Shown piece after piece: positions 7,530-16,288 of a DNA stretch of 64,000 bases. Below the pieces are notes generated by a model, which was not told where the DNA came from, did no database searches, and saw nothing but the letters and a program-made list of their open reading frames with translations. The DNA comes from G963667675 sp964291545 (GTDB taxonomy: Bacteria; Chloroflexota; Dehalococcoidia; Lucifugimonadales; UBA3495), in the NCBI GenBank assembly GCA_964291545.2, contig OZ219861.1, forward strand, positions 186,001 through 250,000. The letters are read 5' to 3'. The translations under genes were made by a program, and so were the position numbers. Position 1 is the stretch's first letter. The number at the start of each line of letters is the position of its first letter.

Positions 7530-8531
7530 GTGGCTAAATTCAAGATTGTGGCCCAAGGGCGTCAAGGCATTACCGACGATTACCGGTTCGAGCGGGAGGG
7601 GCTGCGGGGCGTGGACTTCGAGTTGGTCGAGGTGCCCGCGGCGTCGGACGATGAGTTCCTCGAGGGAGCCCACGACGCGGACGCCATCGTAACCAGGGAG
7701 ATGCCGGTCAGCGAGCGGGTTATCAACGGGCTGACCCGGTGCAAGATCATCGCCCTGGACAGCGTGGGCACGGACCTGGTGGACGTGGCCGCAGCTACGG
7801 CCAAGGGCATACCGGTGACCAATTGCCCCGACACCTTCGTGCAGGAGGTGGCCGAGCACACGGCGGCGTTAATCCTGGCGGCGCACCGCCGGCTGCTTTG
7901 GATGGACAAGCGGGTCCGCGAGGGAAGTTGGGACGAGGGAAAGCCGGCAATACGCCGATTGCCGCGCCTGTACGGGCAGACTTTGGGGCTAATCTCTTTC
8001 GGGAACATAGCCAGGGCGGTTGTGCCTCTGATGAAGGCGTTCGGCCTGCGCATCCTGGCCCACGACCCCTTCGTCAGGGAAACGGTGATCGTGCAGCACG
8101 GAGTGGAGCCGGTGGAGTTGTCGGAGCTGCTGCAACGGTCCGATATTGTGTCGAACCACCTGCCCGGCACCGGAGGGACCAGGAAGATGATCGGGGAGGA
8201 GCAGTTCAGGTCGATGAAGCCCTCGGCCATCTTCGTCAACACGGGCAGGGGAATCACCGTAGACGAGGAGGCCATGATTAAGGCCTTGCAAGAGGGATGA
8301 ATCGCCCATGCGGCGCTGGACGTGCTGGAGCAGGAGCCGCCGGACCCCGCAAACCCCATATTGGGACTGGAGAACGTCACGTTGACCGCCCACGTCGCCT
8401 CGGCCTCGTCCCGGTATGAGGAAGGCTCCAGGCGGCGAGTGGGAAGAGAGATAGCGCTGGTGTCCAGAGGCCGCCAGCCAATGGCGTGCGTGAACCCGTC
8501 GACGCTGGAAGACTCCGGGCTGCTGAGGTAG
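7530..8531 (+). pseudogene. D-2-hydroxyacid dehydrogenase interrupted by an in-frame TGA
   Basis: The full frame is 334 codons and encodes a D-isomer-specific 2-hydroxyacid dehydrogenase (C-terminal-binding-protein-like): VTREMPVSERVING, the dinucleotide-binding region GLISFGNIARAVVPLMKAFG, VNTGRG, and after the stop AALDVLEQEPP and a terminal-domain H (LTAHVAS). A single TGA at 8298-8300 (codon 257) splits it; the same frame continues open to TAG 8531. Relatives commonly have Arg or Trp here, so a one-base change (CGA or TGG to TGA) explains it. The residue is not catalytic, so selenocysteine is less likely than a nonsense mutation or a base-call error. GTG start at 7530. Confidence 0.8.
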
Positions 8532-8603
8532 CAGCCGGCCTCGTAGATAGACCTCGCACCCGGCCGGTTTGGCGTCCAAGATCATCACTACGGGAGTACA
8601 GCC

Positions 8604-9362
8604 ATGTATACGACTGACATGTACCAGGGAATGCTGGCGGAAACGACCACGGTCCACGGCCACAACGGCGACGCCATCGGGGCCTACATAGCCAAGCCGC
8701 TGGGCCCGGGCCCTTTTCCGGGCATGGTATTGATTCACCACATGCCCGGTTGGGACGAGTGGTACCGGGAAACGGCCCGCCGTTTTGCCCATCACGGCTA
8801 CGTAACCATCTCGCCGAACCTGTACCACCGGGCCGGCCACGGCGATCCCGCAGAGATTGCCTCCAAAGTGCGGGAGGCCGGGGGGAATTCAGACGAACAG
8901 GCCCTGGGAGACATCGAAGGCTCGATGCAGTTCCTGCGGACTCTGCCCTACCTCAACGGCAAGGTGGGAGTCTTCGGCACCTGCTCGGGCGGCAGGCTAA
9001 CCGTCCTGTCGGGTTGCCGGATAAAGGGATTCGACGCCGCGGTGGACTGCTGGGGCGGGCGGGTGGTCGCTTCCGGAGACGAACTGACGGCCAACCAACC
9101 GGTGGCCCCCATAGACTACACCGCCGACCTGTCCTGTCCCCTGCTGGGAATATTCGGCAACGACGACTCGGCGCCGACGGCGGAGCAGGTGGACCTGCAC
9201 GAGGAGGCGCTGAAGAAACACAACAAGTCCTACGAGTTCCACCGCTACGACGGCGCAGGCCACGGTATCTTCTATTACGACCGACCCGCCGCCTACCGTG
9301 CGGAGCAGGCCGTCGACGGGTGGCAGAAGGTCTTCGCGTTCCTGGAGAAGCACCTCAGCTAG
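8604..9362 (+). CDS. Dienelactone hydrolase family protein
   Basis: A 252-residue alpha/beta hydrolase of the dienelactone hydrolase family. The nucleophile elbow is FGTCSGG (residue ~127), with Cys in the nucleophile position as in DLH enzymes. The acid is in the GNDDSAPT loop and the catalytic His is in DGAGHGIFY. No signal peptide is present, so it is cytosolic. It would hydrolyse a lactone or ester; the substrate is unknown. It lies 72 bp after the broken dehydrogenase and may be part of the same transcript. Confidence 0.88.
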   Translation: MYTTDMYQGMLAETTTVHGHNGDAIGAYIAKPLGPGPFPGMVLIHHMPGWDEWYRETARRFAHHGYVTISPNLYHRAGHGDPAEIASKVREAGGNSDEQALGDIEGSMQFLRTLPYLNGKVGVFGTCSGGRLTVLSGCRIKGFDAAVDCWGGRVVASGDELTANQPVAPIDYTADLSCPLLGIFGNDDSAPTAEQVDLHEEALKKHNKSYEFHRYDGAGHGIFYYDRPAAYRAEQAVDGWQKVFAFLEKHLS

Positions 9363-9380
9363 GCCGGGGCGGCCCAGCGT

Positions 9381-10076
9381 CTAGGCCTGGCAGCAGACTC
9401 TATAACAGGCGCGACGGAAGCCGTATAGGCAGCCGTGGCAGAAGCAGACCCACGCTTCGTAGCCGTCGTGCTCTTCCTCATGGCCAAAGAAGTTCTCCCT
9501 GCCCTCTTTGACGAAGAAGGGGACCAGCACCAGGGCTGCAACTGGGTCGGCCCACCACCAGGAGAACAGGCTGTGGAGGCCCAACCCGACCAGGATCGCC
9601 AGGTCCTGAAGGTCGCAGAACAGGGTCTCCATGGCCTCTGCTCTCAACGCCCTGGACTGCATCCGGCTGGCGGCGTGCATCTTACCTACGTACAAGACGG
9701 CCATCACAAGGGCGCTGGCCACCACGATGCCGACTCCCCAAATGCTCGGCTCTGGCTGGGGCAGCCATCCAATCAGGCTGGCGCCGGAATGGAGAACAAC
9801 GTACGCGGCCAGGAAAAAGAAGCTGAGCCCCACCAACCTCTGGGCGCGCCGCTCGGCGGCCTCGGCGTCGGACTCGTCTCTCTCGGCCGTAAGCCGCCAC
9901 ACCAGGACGCCGCCGGCGCCCAGCTCCACGATGCTGTCGAGACCGAAAGCCAGAATGGCCACGCTGCCGGCCTGGACCCCAGCCCAGAAGGCTACCCCTG
10001 CTTCTACCAGGTTCCAGAGGAGCCCGGCGAGCACTAGCAGCAAAGCGGTCCTGCGAAGAGCGTGAGATTCAAGCAC
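9381..10076 (-). CDS. Cation diffusion facilitator-like transporter with Cys-rich tail
   Basis: A 231-residue membrane protein with about five to six hydrophobic helices and CDF-like motifs: FGLDSIVELGAGGVLVWRL in the second helix and WADPVAALVLVPFFVKEGRE near the end of the membrane domain. CDF proteins export divalent metals such as zinc. This one lacks the usual cytoplasmic ferredoxin-like domain and instead ends in a short tail containing six Cys plus several His/Glu (EEEHDGYEAWVCFCHGC). The tail could bind metal; that is inference. GTG start at 10076. Confidence 0.8.
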   Translation of the reverse strand: MLESHALRRTALLLVLAGLLWNLVEAGVAFWAGVQAGSVAILAFGLDSIVELGAGGVLVWRLTAERDESDAEAAERRAQRLVGLSFFFLAAYVVLHSGASLIGWLPQPEPSIWGVGIVVASALVMAVLYVGKMHAASRMQSRALRAEAMETLFCDLQDLAILVGLGLHSLFSWWWADPVAALVLVPFFVKEGRENFFGHEEEHDGYEAWVCFCHGCLYGFRRACYRVCCQA

Positions 10077-10151
10077 CCGGAAAGATTCTCCTACTGCGAG
10101 TGAATCTCATTGTAACCTGCTCACCCCGCCAGACGCCAACAACCCGTGTGC

Positions 10152-10157
10152 TATAAT
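10152..10157 (+). promoter_or_regulatory. Extended -10 promoter element before tRNA-Trp
   Basis: TGCTATAAT places a perfect TATAAT at 10152-10157 with the extended TGn motif, about 108 bp upstream of tRNA-Trp. The -35 region is poor, as is usual for extended -10 promoters. Confidence 0.5.
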
Positions 10158-10264
10158 TGGGCCGTAGTCACGCTAGGCAAACACACTGGAATTCGAGCGT
10201 CAGCCTCCATAGAACCCTCAAGCGGGTAAGTAGTGGAGAGCCGCCAAAACAAGCAACCGTCCGC

Positions 10265-10341
10265 AGGAGCGTAGCTCAGCCTGGTAGAGCGCTGGTCTCC
10301 AAAACCAGTGGTCGGGGGTTCGAATCCTCCCGCTCCTGCCA
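10265..10341 (+). tRNA. tRNA-Trp (anticodon CCA)
   Basis: Acceptor AGGAGCG/CGCTCCT, anticodon stem CTGGT/ACCAG with loop CTCCAAA, T-arm GGGGG-TTCGAAT-CCTCC, discriminator G and encoded CCA. Anticodon CCA reads TGG, which supports the standard meaning of TGG here and says nothing of TGA recoding to Trp. Confidence 0.95.
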
Positions 10342-10351
10342 AACCTTCCTC

Positions 10352-10750
10352 TCAGCCACCGGATCGCGGCAGATAGACCACCGCTTCCACCTCCACCAGC
10401 AACTCGGGACGCACCAATGCGGCCACTATGACGGTGGAACTGGCGGGCGGATTCTCGGGGAATGTCTCCATGCGCACCCTGTTGTAGGTGGGGAAGTCGG
10501 CCGCGTTGGTGAGGAAGCCGGTGGTCTTTACTACGTTGTTCATGGTCCCGCCGGCGGCTTCCACCACCGCCCGGACGTTGGCCATCACCTGCCTGGTCTG
10601 AGCTTCGCAGTCGCCTTCACCCACCAGGTCCCCCGAAGCGTCGACGGCGATTTGCCCGGACACATACAGAGTATCGCCGACTTTTATCCCCGGCGAGAGG
10701 GCGGGATTGGGCGTTACTCCCGGTGGTATGACCTGTTTTCTTGCTGTCAT
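10352..10750 (-). CDS. RidA/YjgF/UK114 family protein
   Basis: A 132-residue protein of the Rid family, whose archetype hydrolyses reactive enamine/imine intermediates released by PLP enzymes. Family features include VGDTLYVSGQIAVDASGDLVG, TRQVMANVRAVVEAAGG and the C-terminal RPELLVEVEAVVYLP. The catalytic Arg of RidA is normally in a C-R-V-x-V context; here the segment reads LVRPELLVEVEA, so Arg is retained in a shifted context and the member may belong to another Rid subgroup. ATG 10750 is chosen over TTG 10765 because GGAG lies 9 nt upstream. Confidence 0.88.
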   Translation of the reverse strand: MTARKQVIPPGVTPNPALSPGIKVGDTLYVSGQIAVDASGDLVGEGDCEAQTRQVMANVRAVVEAAGGTMNNVVKTTGFLTNAADFPTYNRVRMETFPENPPASSTVIVAALVRPELLVEVEAVVYLPRSGG

Positions 10751-10968
10751 GGGGATCAACTCCAAGTTAAGCAGATAATGGTGGCCGCTCCTTTTCCCCT
10801 CAGCGTAAGCGGTGTGCTAGGATAGCACTGCCAGGATTTCGGTTCAATCTGCTTTTTGGCCCGCATCGAGCGCTTGGAAGGAACCGGCGCCCTTGCGTTC
10901 TTGTTGCTCGATGCGGGAACAGGGCCACCCTAGCAAGCGCCTGAATCCCGACCACAAGGGGGCATCCC

Positions 10969-12588
10969 ATGTTGGCGCGTCTGGGCTTGTTCTTCATTTT
11001 ACTGGCCTTTAGTATCGCCTGTAATGGCGGCGTTTCCCCTGCGCCAACCAGCACGCCCACAGCGCCGCCTGACGATACGTTAGCCCCCACGTCTGCTGCG
11101 GCAGCGACACCAACCCCGACGCCCCAGGTCACGGCTACAGCTACGTCTGCTCCAACCATCACTCCAACGGCGACACCAACACCGACTGCCACTCCAACCC
11201 CTGCGCCTACGCCCACGCCCACGCCTACGCCTACGCCCACGCCTACGCCTACGCCTACGCCCACGCCCACGCCTACGCCTACGCCCACGCCCACGCCCAC
11301 GCCCACGCCTACGCCTACGCCCACGCCCACGCCCACACCGACTCCTACACCTACGCCTACACCCACGCCCACGCCCACGCCCACGCCTACACCTACGCCG
11401 ACTCCTACCCCGGTTTCCACTCATACCCCTCCGGCTCCTGCGCCTCCGTATGACGAAGGCATTACCAGAGAAAGTCATGACTTGGTGGAATGGACCGAGT
11501 ATCCCAGCTACGAAGCTGGGATAGTGACCCTGCAGGGCAAGTTGTTGAATGACGCGGTCTTTGCCCATCCTACTGCGGCCCCCAGGCGAGGCGGGGGCAT
11601 ATATCCCAACTTTCGCATGCGCTTCGCGAGCGGCCGCAGATACCTGGGCGCTATCTTGCCTCCGGGATCCGACCTGCCCTTGAGCGGTTGGCCCTCGTAC
11701 CCCCTGGACGTTCTCGCCGACAGCTACCACTTAGATGGACAGTCGTTCTCGCTCTCTTTTGCCTTCCCTGGCGGCCTGGAATATCCTCCGTCTGATTACG
11801 TGGTCACGGTGTACGGCTTCCAAGACGCCAGCCGGACACCTACTCTCAATGCATATCCCGATAGCGGCCAATTTACCGACCTTTTAGGCCACGCCCGGCT
11901 TCGAATGGTCTCACCAGTTGCTGAGACATCCGAACGGGAAGGTGCGTCGGGGCCCAGGGTACGGGTTGTGTACGCAGTACCGTCAGACAGGGAGATAAAG
12001 GAGGAGTACGGGCCAGCGTTGAGAGAGGCGGCCTTGCACGTCCAGCGGTGGTACGCCGCCAAACTTGGGGGGCTCACCTTCGAACTCAGTGCGTCAATAC
12101 CGGAGATTTGTTCTCTGCCGGAACCGGCCAACCACTACGAGCGAGAACGCGGCTGGAACCGCATAATAAGAGACCTTCAACCCTGTGCTCCGGTAGGATA
12201 TAACTCTCCCAATTATGTGTGGGCCGTCTATCCAGACGTGCCGTTTGATTGCGAGCGGTCAGAACTGGGAAGGGGTGGAGCGGGACTGACCATTCTTCAC
12301 ACATCGGACTTGGAGGGCGTTCTTGCCGGCACCACTCAATGCGGGATTTACCGGGACAAGTTGGGCTATTTCGGCGGCCTGGCCCATGAGATAGGCCACG
12401 CCTTTGGATTGTCGCATCCGCCCGGATGCGATGAAGGGCTGGAAACTTGCGATAGGGACGCCATGATGCACTCGGGATATGCCAGATACCCCTATACCTA
12501 CCTTACAGAAGCAGACGTAGAAACGCTGATGGAATCCCCGTTCATACACAGAATCCTAGAGGTGGACGGTGATAGCGGCAGTCGTTGA
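10969..12588 (+). CDS. Lipoprotein with Thr-Pro linker and C-terminal zinc metalloprotease domain
   Basis: A 539-residue exported protein. Residues 1-18 are a lipoprotein signal peptide ending at SIAC (Cys18). Residues ~45-150 are a Thr-Pro repeat linker encoded by a low-complexity tract (about 11100-11410). The remainder is a globular domain ending in a metzincin-type zinc motif HEIGHAFGLSHP (HExxHxxGxxH) near residue 474, followed by a Met that may form the Met-turn (DAMMHSGYA). It is therefore probably a cell-surface, membrane-anchored peptidase held away from the envelope by the stiff linker. AAGGGGG precedes ATG 10969. The substrate is unknown. Confidence 0.85.
   Translation: MLARLGLFFILLAFSIACNGGVSPAPTSTPTAPPDDTLAPTSAAAATPTPTPQVTATATSAPTITPTATPTPTATPTPAPTPTPTPTPTPTPTPTPTPTPTPTPTPTPTPTPTPTPTPTPTPTPTPTPTPTPTPTPTPTPTPTPTPTPVSTHTPPAPAPPYDEGITRESHDLVEWTEYPSYEAGIVTLQGKLLNDAVFAHPTAAPRRGGGIYPNFRMRFASGRRYLGAILPPGSDLPLSGWPSYPLDVLADSYHLDGQSFSLSFAFPGGLEYPPSDYVVTVYGFQDASRTPTLNAYPDSGQFTDLLGHARLRMVSPVAETSEREGASGPRVRVVYAVPSDREIKEEYGPALREAALHVQRWYAAKLGGLTFELSASIPEICSLPEPANHYERERGWNRIIRDLQPCAPVGYNSPNYVWAVYPDVPFDCERSELGRGGAGLTILHTSDLEGVLAGTTQCGIYRDKLGYFGGLAHEIGHAFGLSHPPGCDEGLETCDRDAMMHSGYARYPYTYLTEADVETLMESPFIHRILEVDGDSGSR
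11100..11410 (+). repeat. Low-complexity Thr-Pro coding tract
   Basis: About 300 bp of near-perfect hexanucleotide repeats (ACGCCC/ACGCCT variants) encode alternating Thr-Pro. The tract is prone to slippage and to assembly collapse, so its true length may differ. Confidence 0.85.
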
Positions 12589-12794
12589 ACATCGCAGAAT
12601 AGACAACACCGGTTAATCGGACAGAGGCCCGAGCGGAGCCTCGGGAGCGGCAGGGCCTGCAGTTTCCCAGCGAGAATTGGATTTCTGGCGGGCTTTCCAA
12701 AGCCCGTTACAAGGCGCAAGAGCCTTACGCGCCAGGGGCGAACAGAGCTGTCGGGAGATGCCACGGAGGAGGATAACGGGGTGGGGGTTGCCGG

Positions 12795-13562
12795 CTATTG
12801 CTTTCCCTGTTCACCCCATCCGGACAAGAAGCCTTCGGCGTGGCTGGGGTCGTCGCCGAAGTACTGACGGGCTGAGACGACGTCGTCGGCCATGTGGGCA
12901 ATGATGTCCGAAGCGGTCTCCGGTTGCAGCTTGCCCATGTTCAAGAAGGCGTGATAGAGGCTTGGCTCTTGGGGGTGCACCTGGAAGAACTTGCGAAAAT
13001 ACTCTATGTGCGCCTGCTCCAGTTCCTCCACCATGACCTCGGCTTCCTCCCGCTCCAGGTGCTCCCGGCGCATGAGGATTTGCACCCGGACCTCGGGTGG
13101 GGCATACAGGCCCACGTGAAAGACCCCCGGGCTGTTGGCCAGGATCATGTTGGCCGCCCGGCCGATGATCACCACGTCGCCCTTCTTGTACAGGTTGTTG
13201 ACCACGGTGGTGGTGGCTTCGATAAATTCCTTGTCCTCGACGCTGGTGGACTTGGTGGCCTGGGCAGTGCCCAAGGCGGGGTAGGCGTTGGGGGGCAGGG
13301 TCATGAGCGCCCCGCCGGCGTAGACCTCGCCGCTTATGGCTGAGCGTTCCAGCATGGTCTGTATGAAGCGGCCCAGCCTGTCCCTGAAGCGGTCGATGCG
13401 CTGCTCCTTGTTAATCAGGGCGCCAACGGGCCGCTCCAACAGCTTGGCGGCCTCGGTCAACACCAACCGATCTACGAAATCGAGGTTCAGCTTTCTGGCC
13501 ACCAACTGGCCGATGGGAATAGCTCCACAGCCGTAGGGGCCGTTAATCGTGATGACGGGCAT
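12795..13562 (-). CDS. Cytidylate kinase-like family protein
   Basis: A 255-residue protein beginning with a strand and P-loop-like turn (ITINGPYGCGAIPIGQ) typical of the cytidylate-kinase-like family. Later motifs are GDVVIIGRAANMIL and the lid-like VRVQILMRREHLER. The P-loop lacks the usual Gly-Lys-Ser/Thr ending, having GAIPIG instead, so phosphate binding may be altered or absent. The family is common in Chloroflexota and other phyla, and its substrate is not established. Leftward, monocistronic, with a repeat-filled gap upstream. Confidence 0.75.
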   Translation of the reverse strand: MPVITINGPYGCGAIPIGQLVARKLNLDFVDRLVLTEAAKLLERPVGALINKEQRIDRFRDRLGRFIQTMLERSAISGEVYAGGALMTLPPNAYPALGTAQATKSTSVEDKEFIEATTTVVNNLYKKGDVVIIGRAANMILANSPGVFHVGLYAPPEVRVQILMRREHLEREEAEVMVEELEQAHIEYFRKFFQVHPQEPSLYHAFLNMGKLQPETASDIIAHMADDVVSARQYFGDDPSHAEGFLSGWGEQGKQ

Positions 13563-13789
13563 GGGACTCTCCTTTGGTCACGGAATAAGCGTTTCCTACT
13601 TGAGGTCCATATCCGGGAATTATCAATGGCTTGGGCAAGGGTCTTGAAGAGAGTTTCAGTAGGTTTGACACCCACTCTTACAGTGAGATTAAGCAGAATT
13701 GGCGGGATTGTCAACATTGCGCCGGGGTCTTTCGATTGTTGGGTGGGATTGGGGGTGGGCTCTCAACATCCCCCGCCCGTCCGCCGAGG

Positions 13790-14135
13790 GACTAGGCTGA
13801 CCGTTCGGCCTGAGGTTCTCGAAGGGCGGGCGGGCAGCCGGCGCCGGGGACCCCCACGACTTTGGTGCATAACCACTCTAGATTCCGGCTCGTGGGCCGG
13901 AATGACGGGTGGGGGCGCCGGGCTCGAGATGACAGGGGGTTGTCCCTGTCCCAGCCCCCGGCCCGTCCTTCCCCCCTTCGATTTCCCTCGGGACGAACGG
14001 ACGGGCGAGACTCCTTGGCTGCGCCGCTCCCATGTCATTCCGAGCGGAGAGAGGAATCTAAAGTCCTAAGGTGGCTGGCGGGCATGGATTTTCGATTCCT
14101 CGTCGCACGCTCCTCGGAATGACAGGTGGGGGCGG
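13790..14135. repeat. Intergenic palindromic repeat cluster (copy set 1)
   Basis: A mosaic of dispersed repeat units: a GTTCGGCCTGAGG/TCTCGAAGGG unit, a perfect hairpin ATTCCGGC-6nt-GCCGGAAT (13882-13903) almost identical to one at 60036-60057, and a unit running from TCATTCCGAGCGG to GAATGACAG (14037-14125). These are not coding. Confidence 0.75.
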
Positions 14136-14156
14136 GGGAGGTTTAACGAGTGGGCG

Positions 14157-15335
14157 TCACCGAGGCAAAATCAGGACTACTTGCCGCTGGACGGGAGAGG
14201 TGACGACAGGGCCGGTTTCGGACATGTAGGCGTCGATCTCGGAGCGGACGCCAAATTCCGGCAGGTAGACTCCCGGCTCTATGGAGAATCCGATGCCGGG
14301 AATGATCCGCCGGGTGTCCAAGGTCTCAAAACCGTCCAGGTTTACGGCGTCTCCGTGGACTTCCCGCCCGATGCTGTGCCCCAGCCGGTGGGTGAAGTAG
14401 CTCCCATAGCCCTGCCCATCGATATAGCTTCGGGCGGCGTCATCGACCTGCCATCCCTGGACTGCCAGGCCGTGGCTAAATGAGTCTTCCAGGTATTTGA
14501 CTGCAGCGTCCCTGGCGCCGGTGACGATGTCGAAAATGCTCTGATGGCGCTCCGGGACCGCGTCGCCCACGTAGGCCACCCAGGTTATGTCGGCGTAGAC
14601 ACTATCCCGGCTCCCCGGCTTGGCCCACAGGTCGATGAGCAGCCAATCGCCGGGGCGTATCACGCTGCTGCCCTCGGCGGCCGGCTCGTAGTGGGGGTCT
14701 GAAGCATGGGCGTTGGCGGCGACGATGGGACCGTCCGGGGATTCCAGGCCCTCTTCCCGGAAGCGGATGCGGATGAATTCGGCAACCTGGAATTCAGTGA
14801 CGCCATCGCTCAAATGGCGCCCGGTATAGGCGAAGGCCTGGTTGACAATGTCCCCCAATTTGGCGGCGGTCCGGAGGTGGTCTTCAAGCTGCCCATGGCT
14901 CCACCGCTGGGTGGAGTACTGCATCAGGTCGGCCGAGGACTCCACCGTAACGCCCAAGCTGCTTATCAACTCGACGGTGCCTGCATCGACCTTGGAGACC
15001 CGGGGCAGCGCGCCCTGGGGCGAGTATTCCATGGCTACTCGGGAGCCGCCGGGCAGCATCCGCCGCAGGCCCTCGATCAAGCTTTTCCGGCCACTGTAGA
15101 CATCCAGGTCCAATCCGCAACCGGCGAACTTGCCGGCGTCTACGTGGTGCACCAGGAGCCGGGGCGGAGACGACGCGGGGACAAAAAGCATTGCCGGGCG
15201 GGTTACATGCCCGGACGGGGTTACCAGTTGCGCGAAGATGGGGTTGGAACCGCGGTAGTCGTAGACCAGCCAGCCCGGCAAATCGTCCCGGCGCATGAAT
15301 TCCTGGGCTGCTTTGCAGACGTTAGAGTTCAGCAC
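14157..15335 (-). CDS. M24 family metallopeptidase (Xaa-Pro peptidase-like)
   Basis: A 392-residue protein with a creatinase/prolidase-type N-terminal domain and a C-terminal pita-bread M24 domain. The five metal ligands are visible: Asp in LIDLWAK, Asp in YADITWV, His in HRLGHSIG, Glu in SIEPGVYL and Glu in VRSEIDAY. It would cleave an N-terminal residue preceding proline or hydrolyse a related amide. GTG start at 15335. It is the last gene of a four-gene leftward operon (CoA-transferase, OsmC, SDR, M24). Confidence 0.9.
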   Translation of the reverse strand: MLNSNVCKAAQEFMRRDDLPGWLVYDYRGSNPIFAQLVTPSGHVTRPAMLFVPASSPPRLLVHHVDAGKFAGCGLDLDVYSGRKSLIEGLRRMLPGGSRVAMEYSPQGALPRVSKVDAGTVELISSLGVTVESSADLMQYSTQRWSHGQLEDHLRTAAKLGDIVNQAFAYTGRHLSDGVTEFQVAEFIRIRFREEGLESPDGPIVAANAHASDPHYEPAAEGSSVIRPGDWLLIDLWAKPGSRDSVYADITWVAYVGDAVPERHQSIFDIVTGARDAAVKYLEDSFSHGLAVQGWQVDDAARSYIDGQGYGSYFTHRLGHSIGREVHGDAVNLDGFETLDTRRIIPGIGFSIEPGVYLPEFGVRSEIDAYMSETGPVVTSPVQRQVVLILPR

Positions 15336-15395
15336 GTTACGGCATCCGTGCCATTGGGCCCCGGCGCAAGAGACTGGCAGCCGGCACAGGGCGGG

Positions 15396-16193
15396 TCACC
15401 AGGAGATCACCTGGTGGGCGCCTCCGTCTATGACTACGTTGGCCCCGGTCAAGTACGCAGCCCGGGTCGATGCCAAGAAAGCGACCACGTCTGCAACCTC
15501 ATCCGGTTTACCAAACCGGCCCATGGGAATAGCTCTTGTGACCTCGCTCGCCAGATCACCCATCTCCCGGTCAAGGTGTTGAGCCCGGTCTTCCAGCACT
15601 GCGGTCAGATAGTCGGTCTGTATAGGCCCGGAAATGACGTTGTTGACCGTGATGTTGAAGGAAGCAAGCTCGTTGGCCAAGGCCTTGGAGTGGCCCACCA
15701 GGGCCAATTGGCCGGCGCTGGAGAGGTTTGCCCCAATGGCTGGGTGGCTGCCCCAATGGGGAAGCAAATGGATAATGCGGCCCCAGCGTTGCTGCTTCAT
15801 GTAGGGAATGACTTCCCGGGCAATGCGGACGGAGTTCAAAAGGGAGGAGTCCAGAGAGGCCATCATCGTCTCGTCGTCAAACTCGGAGATGGGGCCAATG
15901 GGCCTATCGGCTACGTGGGTAACCAATATCCCAATCTGGCCGAACCTGTTGAATGTATCTCGAACCACCCGGCGGATGTCCCGAGCTACCGAAAGGTCGG
16001 CAGGGACAGCCAGCACGTGCTGTTGGGAGCCGAGGCGGGCAAGCTCGATTTCCGCATGCCTGAGGTCAGCCTCGGTGCGGGCTGAAACTGTGACGCTGGC
16101 GCCCTCCCGGGCGAAGACAGACGCGATAGCCAGGCCCAGTCCCCGGCTGGCTCCTCCCACAATGGCGACCCGATCCTTAAGTCCTAGGTCCAT
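15396..16193 (-). CDS. SDR-fold protein lacking the catalytic Tyr/Lys
   Basis: A 265-residue Rossmann protein of the short-chain dehydrogenase family. The cofactor loop GGASRGLGLA is intact and the C-terminal AYLTGANVVIDGG is typical. The active site is not: the YxxxK motif aligns with SSAGQ (Tyr to Ser, Lys to Gln) and the NNAG motif is replaced by THVAD. It may bind NAD(P) without acting as a standard dehydrogenase, or use other chemistry. It is 61 bp after the M24 gene start on the opposite side and 95 bp from the OsmC gene, in one leftward operon. Confidence 0.85.
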   Translation of the reverse strand: MDLGLKDRVAIVGGASRGLGLAIASVFAREGASVTVSARTEADLRHAEIELARLGSQQHVLAVPADLSVARDIRRVVRDTFNRFGQIGILVTHVADRPIGPISEFDDETMMASLDSSLLNSVRIAREVIPYMKQQRWGRIIHLLPHWGSHPAIGANLSSAGQLALVGHSKALANELASFNITVNNVISGPIQTDYLTAVLEDRAQHLDREMGDLASEVTRAIPMGRFGKPDEVADVVAFLASTRAAYLTGANVVIDGGAHQVISW

Positions 16194-16288
16194 TGACCTT
16201 CACCTCTGGGGTCCAGTTGAGTGGCGTTTCATCGTCTTGATTGGGGCAAAATGCCCCGGCGCTGCGGTGCCCGGCCTTCCGGCGCCGG

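Noticed and set aside
7739..8840. Overlapping ORFs in other frames of the broken dehydrogenase and hydrolase
   Set aside because: Frame shadows; the domain motifs are all in the annotated frames.
10800..11420. Reverse-strand ORF of 206 residues made of Gly-Val repeats
   Set aside because: It is the antisense reading of the Thr-Pro tract of the lipoprotein gene; no start signal and no homology pattern.
14706..16085. Long plus-strand ORF (459 residues) opposite the M24 and SDR genes
   Set aside because: It spans two genuine opposite-strand genes and has no recognisable domain.
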